Assembly (NCBI RefSeq): GCF_022539315.1
Contig: NC_066343.1
Location: forward strand, 310,001-374,000
Length of the DNA stretch: 64,000 nucleotides
Direction of reading: 5' to 3'
From: Serinus canaria
Lineage: Eukaryota > Chordata > Aves > Passeriformes > Fringillidae
Shown: positions 45,277 to 58,946 of the stretch, piece after piece
How the letters are laid out: each line of letters starts with the position of its first letter
How positions within the stretch are numbered: the first letter of the stretch is position 1
The notes under the pieces: generated by a model
Seen by the model: the letters and a program-made list of their open reading frames with translations, nothing else
Database searches by the model: none
Told to the model about the DNA's origin: nothing
Made by a program: the position numbers and the translations under genes

Positions 45277-47978
45277 GTTCATGCATTTATCTCTACTTAA
45301 AATCAATGTCAGCAATCACAAACTAAGATCAAGATTTTTTTCCACAACTACGCTAAGTTTTGTTATATGGAGCAGCTCAGATTGTATAGAAAAATATGCT
45401 TGAACATATTTTGCTGTGTTTCTGTGAACACAGATGTGTAAAAGTACACATGGCTATGTTTTAGCCTTCCTTCATTAGGAAAAGAAAACGTGATGAAAAA
45501 AGTTGTTTGAAGATATATAGCCAGAGCGCCAGGAAGAGGAATGCCTTGCTCTCTGAAGACCATAACTAATCTCTTAACTTGTCTTTTACATTGTTATGTC
45601 TTGATCACTCTCTAATACTGTTAGCCTCAATCTCCACTTTCTTTTTATTTTTAGTTCCTTGTGCTCCTTCAGCTTTCATGCCCTGCACCCTGCTTTTTGG
45701 CTTAATTGTCTGAGGAAAAATATAACTTCTGGTAGATTAATTAATAATAATTTTCTCATGTTTTGTTTCCAAGTTTGAATCATACTCCTAGATTGTAAGG
45801 AAAATATGATGTTAAAAGTATGATTCCTTATCTGGACATAATACAGCTGCCCATGGATCTGTCAAATGCTACAAACTTTCTTACATCAGGAAAACTAATG
45901 TCTTAGAGAGTCTCTTGATCACAGATGTACAGAGTTATTACAGTTTCCAGCTGAGTCAGTTTATTAACTGGTGGTAGAGACTGTTACTGGGTTGAAAGTG
46001 CATTTGTTTGGAAGTAAAATTGAGATCCTCCAGTCTTAGAGACATATAAATAATCATTTTGCATAGAAATAAATTGCTCCTGACTTGGCCAAATTTCCCA
46101 GGTAATCTCTCCGATCCAATACAGTTTCTTTGGAGTTTTTTTTTGTAAATGTTTTTCACAGGGCTATCTCATGTGAAGAGGGTCATGGTGACCGGAGGTC
46201 TGGTCTACTTACTTGGTGGGATCAAAATTTCAAATGTTTGATTCAGCAATTTTCCCACTGAGCTGGTAGTCCATTTCTTCCACATATTTTTTTGAAAGAA
46301 AACCAGGACAACAGATACTTTTGAAGTAGAAAACACTGTAAAATTTTTTACTCTTCTAAGAGGCACCTGTAAGAGCAAGCTCACACTGCTCTGTGGCCTG
46401 CCCTGCTGTTTAGAAGGATAGCATTCCCTGGGGACGCATTCCTTCATCTGCAGTGATAATGATTGCAACTGCAGCATTGCATGTTTTAGAGCTGCTTGCA
46501 GTACCTCAAACCCCGAGGTGTGCCCAGGAAGAGCTACTAAACCTTTAGCAAATGCAAGCAGGAAGTTAAAATTCTCAGCAGGAGGCTGAGTGCTTTCTAT
46601 TGTGTTGATTTCTCTGGAAGTTGGCCCTTGTTCTACTCCAGTTTAACACAGCAATATGTAGGGCCAGTAGAACAAAATTTGGTTCCCAGAGATGTTGACT
46701 TTTCACTTCTTTGATAAGATGCCTTCACAAATACAAACATCAGAAATATAAAGAATGCCCTTGATTTTGATTTGGATAATTAAATTTAAGCATGTTCCTA
46801 AGAAATCTGCTTATTGCATGCAGGCTGTCTTAAACATAGCTGCAAACATGTGCTTATGTTTTGGAAATTTTTGTTGAGTCAAAATAAATCTTACATCTAT
46901 AAAGTGAAATTTCAGAGTTGTGTCCTTCTAAAGACTAAAAGTTTCTTTAGTCCTTGTCATAAACAAATCATTAGACCAGGATTATAGCATCCTTATCAGT
47001 AAAAAACCCTAAAATTCATTTTGACCATAAACTTCTATACTGTTAAGCCTACCAGAAATTCTTCTATCAGTATTAATATTTTGGCTTAACATGCATATAC
47101 TTTGGTTTTAGAAATTATTATTTCCATTTTCAAGTGATGTCTTCGTGCTGTATGTTCTGAAAGCTGAAGTTTAAGGAGTAGGCTGATAAATGAAAGACTC
47201 TCACATGTTTACAACCTATTAGGTTCTGCCAGGTTTGATAAAAATAACCTCTGAATAAAAGTAGCCCCTGAAAAAGACTGAAGGTCTTTGCTTCTCTTAG
47301 TTATTTCTTATTATACAGATTATTTTGAAACATTTCACTCTTGCAAATGTAAAGATTAAGTTAAATATACAATTTGCGATTTTTTTGCTTGTAGCTTACA
47401 TGATTTTCCTGAAAGTGTCTTTGTTTCACATTAATATTTTTGATTAAGCAAGATGGTAAGTGTACAGAAATCTGATTTGGGTCCTCCATTTTACACATGC
47501 TTTACCATTAGAGTTTCTGTAACCAGCTCCATTTCCAACTCACTACTTATGATGTAACTCCTTTCAGTTTTTGTACAGTAGATATCATTCTGCAATATCT
47601 TGCAATTTCAAATTGCTTCTAACACAATTAGAGGAACTCTTAACATAGTGGTAAAATCTCTGTGTACTCAAAATAACCTCTAAATTAGCTTTCAGTATTA
47701 TGGAGCTTTTTATTGAGGACAACAACATCAAATTGCCTTTACATTATTGATTTTAATGATAGAGCATGTAGGTATTTTCTCTCGGCCACGAGAAGAAGAG
47801 CTGGCACCCATCCTGTGTGCAGACTGTGCTTTTGCAGGACCTTGCTCATCAAACCATCAGTTAATCATGAAAGCAAAATCTGCTGAGTGTAGTTAGACAA
47901 GTGGCCAGTGGGATTCACCAGAGGCCAATAGGGAAGAGAGTCATAGCAAGGCAAGCAGACGGTAACACTTCATTTTAT
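45277..47978. other. Unannotated sequence
   Basis: No gene or recognisable repeat. Open frames of 90 codons or fewer show no domain. The stretch is AT-rich with scattered short homopolymers. Confidence 0.4.
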
Positions 47979-48715
47979 GGAATCATAGACTCATAGGATA
48001 GTCCGGGTTGGAAGACATCCTAAAGATCACCCAGTGTGACCCCCATGACATGGGCAGGAACACTTTCCATTAGACCAGGTCACCTAAAACCTCATCCAAC
48101 TTGGCCTTGAAGACTTCCAGGGATGGGGCATCTACAGCTTTTCTGAGCAACCTGTGCCAGTGCTTCACAATTCACAAAGAGAGGAATTTCTTTCTAACAT
48201 CTAATATAGTCCTGCCCTCTTTCAGTTTGAAAATATTCCCCTTTATCTTATCACTCCATGCCTTTGTCAAAAGTCCCTCTCCAGCTCTCTAATAGCACTG
48301 TTAGTTACTGGAAGGTGCTCTGAGGTCTCTCCAGAACCTTCTCTTCCCCAGGCAGAAGAATCCCTTTCCTCACAGGAGAGCTGCTCATGACCTGCTCTGG
48401 ACCTGATCCAACAGGGTGTGCTGTCCTTGTTCTAGGGACCCCAGGAATGGACCCCGTGGGGTTTCATGAGAAAGCAGTGGAAGGGTAGAATCCCTTCCTT
48501 CAACTTGCTTTGATCACACTTTTGGCTGCAGCCAAGGACAAAGTCTTTCTAATCTGGGAGCTCCCATGTTGAGCTTCTCATCCACCAATGCTCCCAAGTA
48601 CATCTTCTTAGGGCTGCTCTTAATTCACTCTCCTCCCAGCCGGTAATTTCTGCTTCGGATTGCCTTGACTCAAGAGCATGACTTTGTACTTGGCCTAGTA
48701 GAACTTGATAAGGTT
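47979..48715 (-). mobile_element. 5'-truncated CR1 LINE, minus strand
   Basis: About 740 bp align by recognition to the 3' part of a CR1 LINE read on the minus strand. On the plus strand it opens with the 3' tail (ATCATAGACTCATAGG), then the conserved block with TTGGAAGACATCCTAAAGATC, CATCCAACTTGGCCTTGAAG and GGATGGGGCATC, and continues into the C-terminal part of the ORF2 reverse transcriptase, ending near TACTTGGCCTAGTAGAAC. The coding part is broken by stops and indels, so it is inactive. The 63-codon plus-strand frame at 48101 is a shadow. Truncation at the 5' side is typical of CR1. Confidence 0.93.
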
Positions 48716-51700
48716 TTCTCATAAACCTTGTAGGAATATAATAGCTTCAAACAATGCACTCTGCAGTTTCACAGAAAGGATGTTAGGAAGGAGGAAAACA
48801 GATGCACGGGTACAGATATGAGTACATGTCTCTTAAACTGTGAAAAATTCAGCTTTGTCTTTTTAGACAACCAGGTAAGAAAGAAATTTGAAACTAGTCT
48901 CATCTCATGCGTCTCTCTTGCCAACTGTCTACTTGATCTGCAAGGCCAAATTGTCTTTTTTTTTAATTTTCTCACTTGAGATGCATTAGCTCAACAGGCG
49001 ATGAAGAAGAACATATGGGGAAAAAAATCTTAATTCTAGAAAATGGGTAAACCATCCTCTTTTAATTTTCATTGATGAGGATTTTCTAAAGAACGTCTCC
49101 TTGGATGTCACTCTCTGAGGTGAGGTTTAGTTTGCCACACACATTTATTCCTTATTAAAAAGCCAATATTTGCCATCTGTCTGTGTCTTCCGTACTGACA
49201 GAGGCAGTGAAAATAGACAAAGTGAACTTCAGAAGAGGGCAGCTAAAATAACCAATGGGTTATAACTCTCCATCCTTTCTTGGTAGTCCAGATAGATAAT
49301 AGGCAGCATTTTGTGCCTCCAAAAAAGCATGCTAGGAAGAGGAGAGGATATTCTGCAGGAATATTAAAAGCAAAATATACAAGAGGAAGAGCCAGGAGAA
49401 CTTAGGAGGATAAGAGGAAAAAGTGGATTTGGGTTTAAAATATACGAGAGGCTCCTGGAAGGTTTTAGTCAAGTATGGAAAGAATCCTAAAGATCTATCA
49501 CTTTCACTGCATACCTTACATGAATATTAAATTCTCTAGCTGATTTACGCTTTTGTCAAATTAACTTCTTTCCAATTAGACTTGCCCCTAAAATAAAATG
49601 CCCTTGATCTTTGCTAACATTTGTAATGGAATCAAAGTCCCCAAGGATAAAGACATTAGAATTCAGAGGCAAGTCTGTGTTCTTTTTTGCATTTACTTTT
49701 CTATTACTTTTCTTTAGGAGTAATACTCTTCCTAGCCTGGAAGTTCACAATAACAACTACAGAACACTTCCCCACCCTCTCACATACTCCTGTCTCTGGA
49801 GGCAGTAAATTCCTCAATCAGAGAGACAAGTTCTGAGTGCAGAGGCAGATGAAACCTGTTTCTTATGTTTCAGATAGAAACTGAAGTAGTATTTTCTTCT
49901 TAGATAGAGACAGAAGAGGAAAGCTTGTCCATGTTTCCACTGTGATTTTGAAAAATTACTTTGTTCTGTCTTTAAGCTTAAAGAGCCGGACCGACAATTG
50001 GACACAGTGATGGTGAAGACCCTATTGCCCTGGTGCTCTGGGGACGGCTAATCTTAACTATTCCAAATACTTATACTTCCCTCTGCTAAAGCAGTTCCAC
50101 TTCCTAGGTGTAAAATGAAATTTATTTTCAAATTATATTGATACCTTTCATTACAATTTGTTTCCAATAATATTTTAACTCAAAAAGTTATCAATATCAC
50201 TACTTCTGGTAGTATAGACTGGGAAACACCTAATCAAATGATGGACATTTATTGGTATAATCATAAAAGAAGGGATGGGTCGCAGGAAACTAGAAATGTT
50301 CAGCTATTCTGCAAGAGGCATTGGTCCACAATGCATTTAAGACTGGATTAAAAACAAAAGAAAGGCCAAAGGCAGATTAAATTGCCAACCTCTTTTCATG
50401 CCAGATTTATCCAGAAGTTCCATACAAAACCATCCTGAATTAGTCCTGAAATGTGTATCTGATAATGGGAACTCAAAGTTTGCACAAAAGCTGAAGATGA
50501 GTCATGTTTCCATGTCTTGCTAGCTCAGAGGATGGGTGAGATGGCAACACCCTTTCATTTCTCGTATGTGGGTAACCACACTTTCTTACTTAACTGTCAA
50601 AGGAAGAGTAGTAGGAGACAGGAGATTTCACATTCAGCTTGTGAATTGCTCTTGTACCTGCTGGCCCAGGACAATGAACTGAAAACCCATGACTTGATGG
50701 TGGCAGTAACTGGAACAAGCTCAGAGGAAAGAGTGAAAAACCCAAGAGAGAAACAGGCATGAAAATGTGACTCTCACATTTTTTTTGGGCATGAATCCCA
50801 GTGTATCATAGCAATTTCATAGACAACTGCACACTTTCTGACAAAAAGACAGTGTGCCCTTCCTTGAGGTGCTTTTCCTTAAGCATTTTTCTTAGGCTGT
50901 GGCAGACCTGGCAATGTCTTGCTGTAGATCTTCCCACTGAGTTAAATAATGAGCAGGCATTTGGACAAACATGGCCAAAACATCCAAGATTTGTTAATCT
51001 CCAAGTGCAAAAATGCTTATTTCAACAGTGGTGGTAAAAGAAACTTTTAGCTTGTTCCTGTCACCGGGTCACATGAAATGGTTTAGACTATGTGCATCAC
51101 CCCGTCCATTTAAGTGATGACCAGCAGGAAGATGTGCAAGCTCACAGGGCATCAATTCTAGAGCTCAGCCTCCTTTTCCTACCCTGATTCAGTTTCTTGC
51201 ATCTTGAGAGTAAGAAAGCACATACATACATGACTCTTATCACTTTGCCCTGTGGATAATGAAATCCAGGGCTCAACACGTTTGGATCCACACATATCAA
51301 CCACAAGGTCCAGGGCAAGGCTGCTTTGCATTTGGCACATGCACGCTTCATGTGTGCTGCAATGGCTCTGACAGGTAATACCAAGGCCAGCGCGGGAAGT
51401 TGACTTGTTGCTTCTCTCTCATTGCTGAGGTGATTGTCATTAATTCTCTGTGCTCTCATGTGTGTAGGGGCCATATTTACTGGGGACTCACTTTAATGAG
51501 TTGCACTTAATATGTACACAAGCTTTTCTTTCTCCATTTTTCAAGCACCCCGTGAAGAGTCACAGGAGCTTTCATAGGGGCTGCACACCAGGGAAGGAAA
51601 GGTGAAGTGCTGTTTTTTTGATGCAGCTTTTCTGTGTCCAGGGCAATCCTATAAATGAGAGGCGTATTAAGACTCTAGTCAGATAAAGGGAAAGGATGAA

Positions 51701-54700
51701 GGGACAAAATGAATGAAACTTCCATTAAACATAACCTAAGCAGTTTCTTTATGTTATCTGAGGTTATTCAGGCTGATAAATAAGCGATGCTGTTGTCACT
51801 TTAACAAAAGCATGCATCTGTGTGCAATGCAATGGAGCCACATTTAAATGAACTAAAGCATGAAAGAGAGCTCTTGACCAATTCATTGAGGAAAACCAGT
51901 GAGTTTGCTTTTCCTTTTAGCACAGTGAGAGGCACCCCTTCTCCCTTCTGGTACTCGAGTTAAAAATGCTTTATTTCTTCTGACTATTGCCCTCAAAACG
52001 TTTTTGCACTAATTCAAGTGAAAAGTTTTACATTCCATCAGTTGGGAATTTTACCACAGGAAACATGGCCAGTTATTCTGTCATGATTACTTTTTTCTAC
52101 TTGGCTGCTTTGGTGATTTAAAACAGTCCTCCCTTTCAATGGCTGCTCAAGGGTTTTCTTCTGTAGTCATATAATCTTCAGAGAGAGGGTTCAGGTGATT
52201 CTTCTGTCACCTCTGGTGATGAGAAATTCTTAGATAAGAGAAAGGATCCAGATTTAGTCTGCTTGCAGCTCTTCTGGGAGACAGCAACCCATTGACAGCA
52301 GTTTTTGCAGTTTGTGAGGAAAAGTTACATTACCTGACAATTGGTCAGGAGCAGAAGTTCTTGCAGTGAATATTCGGGCATTTCTTGTCCTCCCAGACCA
52401 AACCAATGCATCATTTTGGAGCCCACATCCACACTAAGAGCCTTCTCATGCATTGGTAGTAGGTATTGGTTTGGCACTTTTGCACTATAAGAGATAAATA
52501 TGATGGTTTTATGGAGCTAGAGAAGGGCAGAAGGAAAGCAGAGGGAAAATGCTAAGTGATTGATAATAACCTGAGGTTATAGCCTCTCCTAGATCTATGC
52601 AGGACAGTTAAAATTTAGGGAGCAGGAAGAAAGCAAATGTTAATTCCTCCCTGTAAATTTAAAAGCTAGGCTAGAGAGGACTGGGTTGACAATTCTTTGG
52701 TATTTCTACTGTCTCTGCAGATCTCAGCCCTGGCTCCATGCTCATTTACTGTATTAAAATAAATGACAGTACCTCAAGGGAAAATCCCCCCTCCTTTAAA
52801 AAAGCACTCAATATTATGTGAACTTAAAAAAGTGATTAAATACTGCCATGTACTTCCTTTAAAAGCAATTTTACACAATAAAATCAGCCACAGGAGATCT
52901 CTGGGTTCAACTGACCTGTGTTTTTGAAGCTGAATATCCAAGATATACGCCACTTTGTCTGAAGCTTTGGCCTTGTGTTAGAAAGAAAAATAGCATTATT
53001 ATCATGTTATTCAGCTCAGTTGACAGAGAATTTTATATTTTAAGAATGCTTTTGAGATGCCTAAGTTGAGAACAGAAGGATGTTGTGTTTCTTATTAAAC
53101 AGAATGAATTGTAGTTTGATCAACATAGTACTCAAACTGACAATAAAGCACCTAAACACAACAAAGCTAATAAAAAGATGAGCACTGAGTGGTTGGCCAA
53201 ACCTCTGTCTGACACAGATAACTTAATTACATTTCTTCATGATAACATTGACTCTTGCAGGTCTGCTTGGGTCTGTCAGTTCCCAATTTAAAGAATTACT
53301 TTTTTGTGGTTGAAAATGTTGGCCCATCCCAAAAGTAATGGACACAGACATGACATATTGTATGAAGTGCTAGCCCAGAGATACATGTTTCTTGGGTTGT
53401 ATACAAGTGAAAAATGCTTTAATCCTTTGAAATATGATTAAACTTCAAAGAAAATGCAGCATTGTCAAGCTTCAGTGCTCAAAAAAGTTCTGTGCTCTAT
53501 GCTCCTCTCTCAAATGCAAGATGTTGTCAAGTCGTAACATTATTTATAGATATATAGATGGGATAAATATACACATATTCAAATATATAGATGCACCTAT
53601 GTAAACATATCTGTGCACATGCTTGTGCAGATATATATAAATGCATTAAAGAAGCTCCTAGTTTCTCCTCTTCATTTGTAAGCTATCTTTAAATACCTGT
53701 TTCTCAAGTGAGGGACTATTTTTTTCAGTCACTAGCCCAGGCAAAATGTCTTTTTGAATTTTTTTGGGGGGTTTGTGATTTTGTTTATTTATTTGGGGTT
53801 CTTAACACTATTTGAAAAACTGTTCCTAACACCACATCATATTTACATGGACTTGAGTGCTAAAAATAGAAGTTCAATGCTATGTAGACTTAGTAGATTG
53901 TTTGGTTTGGTTAAAAAAAAAACCCTAAAAACTGTTCAGAGGAATGGGAAATAATTTCATTACCTTTCACAATTACTTCCAAGATTGTGCCTTAAATTAG
54001 AAGAAACTTTCTGCAATCAAACTCTTTTATTCTGAAAATGCCAGAAAAGGATGTTTCAACAGGTAGATGTCCTGTAAAAACCTCCATTGCCCAGAAGAAC
54101 TCTGGATTTCTGAGCTGTTACAGGATGCGTCCTGTTGATCCTACAAACAATGAGACCAAAGGCTTGGATCGAGACTGCTGCTGGGATGGGACAGGTCTCT
54201 GTTTTACCATGGTCTCACCCTGTCCACAGGTCATACACAAATATTTAATTTTACCTATACAAATGTAGATAAATATTACTGTTAATGTGACATTCCGTAA
54301 GGGTTGCCTAAATTAAAGATGTATGGATTCTTTTTTGAAGTAGACAGGTGCACAGCTTAGAATAAATTAGCCTGCCAGCCCAAATCACTGTGCTCTCTGG
54401 AGTTCATGCAAGCTTCCTCTGATGGTGTTGCTGGTGCATCTCAAGTTAAAGGAAGTAGAAAGTGCCAAGTGGGAAGTGTCATCCCTAGGATGTTCTGGAA
54501 TGGGTTCTTGGTCTTCTAGAACAGGATTCTAAAGTACAAATGAGTTACATCTCTTAAGGCTGCCAAAAATTTGGCAAGTGAATTTTTGTTGTTAGCAAAC
54601 CCAGACCTGGAATTTGCCTGCAGATAGCCCACATATGTGCTGGCATCTTGTTATATTTTAGCATCTTTTTTTTTTTTTTATGTCTGATGTAATTATTTAA

Positions 54701-55837
54701 AATGCTGAAATATGAAGGGAAACGAAATAGCGCTTCCTTTAATGTTCCTTTTAAAAGATAAGGATATTTAATTCTTTTTCACTTGGCAGAAAAAATCTTG
54801 ATTGAAATTAAGTTCTAACAACATTGAGGAAAAGTATTAGAACTTTGAATGACTATTTTCAAACAAGCTTCAAATAAGGTGTGCCTTCTTTGCACAGGAG
54901 AGACTTAGAGAACCAGAGTTTCTTTTTCCCTCAGAAGAAATCATCCTTACATATACACTGAAATTATAATTTTCTTTTAAGTCAACACAAAATGGGCATG
55001 TGCATATTTTAAGCAATAAAAGAGTGATTAAGGTGAGTGTCTGGAGCTTTTAATTGTTCTTGTTTGCATTACAAACTGTTCCTTGTTTCCTAAAACTGCA
55101 GTCATTTTACTGGGGCTTTAGAAGCTGTGTGTGTTGCAAAGAAACAAAACAAAAAACCCAAAACAAACCAACCCCAAACCAACCAACCAACCAAACCCAA
55201 AAAACCCTCAAAACCCCAAAGCCCCAAATTAACCTACAAGGATAATATGAAAATAAATAACCTAGTAGTGAAACTTGGTTTAGAACTTGGCTCTTTATTT
55301 ATCCATCTCCAATTACATTATGCCGTTATAGGTATAAAGATGAGTTACTTAACAAGGTTATTGTTGCTTGCTGTTGCCTGGCACGGGGAAGCTAGAGTGC
55401 ATTTTAACATTTTCACCAAGAAAAATGTGTCAATTTTTAGTATGCCTCTGACTTAGTTTGAGTGGTTTTCTTTCCTGGCTTCTTTTATGTCTTCATACAG
55501 CAGTGCACATATGAGAGGTGGTGCAGACCAGAGAGGTGGTAGCAATGTGCTCGGCTTTTAAGAGCCATTATATAAATCAGTAAAGAATCAGACAAGGTAA
55601 AAAAATAATCATGGTCTGAGGCAAAACAGAGCAGTTTGGACAGACCAAATTCTCTGATTCATGGCAGATAACCCATTTTAAGATTTACTGATATCTTCAC
55701 ACTAGAAGATATCAAGAAATAAATTGCTAGTAGCAGGACCCTATTTAGCAGCAGTAGAGAAACTGTGATCTCATTACCAGTGTGGGTGCAATATCTGGTG
55801 GACATGAGGTTTGCCAAACCAATACACTAAAGAAATG
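48716..55837. other. Long repeat-poor, AT-rich stretch
   Basis: Seven kilobases without a recognised LTR, CR1 or gene. The 110-codon minus frame at 51142-51474 has no domain. Contains T-rich and TATA-like low-complexity sequence near 53545-53640 and 53745-53800, and an A/C-rich tract at 55139-55228. Parts (for example 51740-51900 and 54700-54890) have the texture of conserved non-coding DNA, which cannot be confirmed here. Confidence 0.4.
55139..55228. repeat. A/C-rich low-complexity tract
   Basis: About 90 bp of AACC, CAAA and AACCC units, similar in style to the tract at 24757-24865. Overlapping Lys/Pro/Gln-rich frames are artefacts. Confidence 0.85.
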
Positions 55838-56224
55838 TGTCACCAACATGTTTTATGAAAAATCCTTTCCTTAGGATTTTTCCCCTCCTGAGAAGCTGAG
55901 AGGCCTCAGGAACAAACTGTAAACAATTCTTATCTGCTGCTGTGGAATGCAACAGGGGGAATCTGTGATTGGTCTCATCTGGCTGTTTCCAATTAAGGGC
56001 CAATCACAGATCACCTGCCCAGACTGTCTCGGTCAGAGACAAGACTTTGTTATTCATTCCTTTTCTATTCTTGGCTTAGCCTTCTAGTGAAATCCTTTCT
56101 TCTGGTCTTTTAGTGTAGTTTTAATATATTATCTATCATAAAATAATAAATCAAGCCTTTTGATACATGGAGTCAACTTTCTCGTCTCTTCCCTCATCCT
56201 GGGACCCTTGTGGACAATACCACA
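55838..56224 (+). mobile_element. Solo LTR, plus strand, ERVK-type
   Basis: This 387-bp element starts TGTCACCAAC and ends ACCACA. A perfect 6-bp target-site duplication, GAAATG, flanks it at 55832-55837 and 56225-56230, as expected for ERVK/class II. It carries AATAAA at 56145-56150. In U3 an inverted pair of CCAAT boxes (CTGTGATTGG near 55963 and CCAATCACAG near 56000) could bind CCAAT factors. It is complete and well preserved. A short signal-peptide-like frame begins 68 bp downstream of its 3' end. Confidence 0.93.
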
Positions 56225-56292
56225 GAAATGCTCTTTTCAGGGGCATTCCCCTAAGAAACATTGCCAGCGGGAATAAAAGGAACACGTCTAAG

Positions 56293-56448
56293 ATGAAGGC
56301 CATGCCCCAAAGAATTTGTGCCTACCTGCTTGTTTTCTGTCTGACCCTGAAGTACGTCTCAGAAGGTGTAGTAGTTAATACAGATATGGGATCTAATGTA
56401 CCTTCTTGCAATTACAGTAGGAAGTGCTGTATTGTAATTAAGGGGTGA
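56293..56448 (+). CDS. Doubtful 51-codon frame with signal-peptide-like start
   Basis: From the ATG at 56293 the frame encodes 51 residues. Residues 1-7 include K and R, residues 8-18 (ICAYLLVFCLT) are hydrophobic, and the end is cysteine-containing (SCNYSRKCC), so it resembles a small secreted peptide or a signal-peptide exon. Context at the ATG is moderate (A at -3). A GT donor-like site (GAAG/GTGTAG) follows residue 24, so it could be a first exon. It lies 68 bp after a plus-strand solo LTR that could in principle drive it. I do not recognise the protein, and a chance frame is the likelier explanation. Confidence 0.15.
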   Translation: MKAMPQRICAYLLVFCLTLKYVSEGVVVNTDMGSNVPSCNYSRKCCIVIKG

Positions 56449-56611
56449 AGTGGGACATGATGAATATATGGAAAGGGAGACCCTTAATAAGTGATAGACC
56501 CTTCAAAAGAAATTTCTAATTAGTGTGCATTTGATATGTGCTGTACGAGTTTTAAGACTTTGCCTGGAATAAATTACTATGGTTGGTCTTTGAAGGAGTA
56601 GTGAGACTGCC

Positions 56612-56875
56612 TGTTTTGTGGAGAAGATCAAAAACTTCACAACTTTGGGAAAGTTGTAAAGCCGGTATGTTTATTACAGCACTGGATGCATGTGGAGATT
56701 ACTCCCCTTAAAAGGCATGCGTACCTCTGGGATCTTCAGGTCCTTTTTTATCTTCCTCTCAAATACATATGCATACAATTTCACAATAGGTTCATACACA
56801 TTCATTTTTACAAATTTCGTGTGACATTTGACCCTAGTTCTTCTTTATCAGAAAGAATTCCTAGGTCAGGTTGAC
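56612..56875 (-). mobile_element. Short solo LTR, minus strand
   Basis: On the plus strand it starts TGTTTTGTGGAG and carries TTTATT (56670-56675), the antisense AATAAA. On the minus strand a GATAAAAAAG TATA-like box lies upstream of the poly(A) signal. CTGCC occurs at 56607-56611 and 56876-56880, a candidate 5-bp duplication, but the element then ends in GAC rather than CA, so one base may be deleted. A CT-rich simple repeat follows directly. Confidence 0.6.
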
Positions 56876-56888
56876 CTGCCCCCTCAGC

Positions 56889-56943
56889 AGTCTCTGTCTC
56901 TCTCTATCTCTCTCTGTCTCCCCCTCCCTTATCTCTGTCCTTC
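56889..56943. repeat. CT-rich simple repeat
   Basis: About 55 bp of imperfect CTCT/TCTG units next to the LTR end at 56875. Confidence 0.85.
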
Positions 56944-58946
56944 GCTGAAGCAGTTTCTCTGAGCCTAGGCGTTTTGCAAGAACAGGCAGTCAGACTAAAT
57001 AGCTATGTTTTCAAACTACAGACTTAAAGATATACATTGCACCTAAATCAGAACGGATTTCTACCCTGGAAAATTTCTACTCTGTCTCAGCCTTTACGAA
57101 GAGAGCAAATTTCTCTCTTCTTGGCTCTGTTAAATGGAGGAAATAACTTCCAAGACTGAAGCAGTAGTCAGCCCATCAATCATCCTCACAACTGGAAACT
57201 GGGGATCCCAAATGCTGAGATGAGTTAATCTGTCAGTTAACAGTGGCACCATATGTTGTTGACACATTCCACACACTGTGGCAAAGGACAGCACTGTTTA
57301 CACAGGCATGCTGCGTTTTCAGATACCTCCCCACTGGCATATCCCTTTGTTTGGAAGGATCAATTTATTTTACACAGTTAATTTGACTGAATCTATGAGT
57401 TCAGAGAGTAGAATTGTTGGCTAGTCTAGGTAATCCTGTCCTACCCAGATAGAAGGAACAAAGGGTGCTGGTAGCAGGAAGGGATCTTTCTCCACTCTGG
57501 AGGATGCTGTCTCTGGAGGTGCTTAACTTTGATTAAAGCTGATGGTAGGCACATATGCAGCCTGTGCCCACTCTAAATGATAGAGATGATACAACCTGCA
57601 GGGAAGCTAATTGACATGTTCCAGCCTTTCTGCTGTCCTTAATTGTCCCTCTTGTCCTAATTGGGAAAGGATCACACACAAACTCAGTACTACTAGTTGC
57701 AACACTAGTAGTGTACAGTACAAGACTGGCATGGCTTTACAAACCAAATGAGGAAACATAGGCTGGTAAGCAAAAAATATTAACCCCCCCCCCTCCCCCT
57801 TCCATGTATTTTAAACCACATAAGCTGGGCAATTTAGCACAAGGCATGAACAGGACATTTTTCTGAATCATATAAGGCCACATGCAGACTTGGCGAAGCA
57901 CTGCAGAGTATGTAGCTTTCTAGTTTTAACTTTTAAATTCCTCAATTTTACAATTATGCTTGAAGCCATTAATTCTAAATATCTTGATTAGATTTTAACT
58001 GGGGTAATAAAACTCAAATATAAAAAGTGTTAATTTTAATATTTTCTTTTTAGTCAAGCTTCTTTGCTATAAACAGTGCCTTTCTGATTAGTCTTCAGCA
58101 GAAGTGTTAGATTCTTCTTTCACTTTAAAACCAGGATAAAATAAAATAAAGCAATCTTTTTTAAAGCAAAGCATAATAAACAACAAATTTCAAAATAACA
58201 AAATTATGTGTGTTTGGAATTTGTAATGCAGCAAGAAATAGTTTTCCAAAGGTGGGATTATAGCACTGAAATACAATCACACATTTTAGGGAGTTTCCCC
58301 ATCTTGTCTTTGCAGCAGCTTTTTAATATGGGGTGTAGGGACTTTCCTTAACTTTAAGCTTGCTGTTCCTTTCAGTTTCTTAACTTTTACCTTGCATTAC
58401 TTCTGTCCCTTTGAAATAGTGGACTGGAATTGATAAATAAATATGACCTAGTATGTAAAAAAAGCCCCACTCTGAGGTATATCTCATGAACTGAAAGAGG
58501 TAACTTAAGAGGCGATTGGCTTGTGAATGTAAATGTTTTGGAGTTATTATGTTCATTTTATGGTACATTTTTGGATATTCATCTCAGTATGCAGAACTCA
58601 TAATTCTGACGCCCAAAAAATGGTGAAATGTCCCTTTTCCTTCCCTCTTTCCTCTTCCATGTCCCCAAAGCCTGTTCATTCATTTCAACAAAGGTGTGCT
58701 GGAAGGAAGCTTGCCAGAATTCCCCCAAACATCTGGGAAAGCTTTGCTTGTCTCTTTTCAGCAGTGAAAACTAGAGTTTAGAAAACTATTGTTTAGCAAC
58801 CTTCTAGCATGAATGAGAAAGGATCAGTGCAAATGCATTCAAAATCAAGGGAGGCAGCTTCCACAGGACTACATAAAAGAAAAATTAGATTTATTCAACA
58901 GCAGACAAAGGGAGAGCGGATGACTTCAGTTCATGCAGTAAAAGAG
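56944..58946. other. Unannotated sequence
   Basis: No gene or recognisable repeat. A C-rich run (57785-57803) and AT-rich stretches only. Confidence 0.4.

Noticed and set aside
51142..51474. 110-codon minus-strand frame
   Set aside because: No recognisable domain or gene context.
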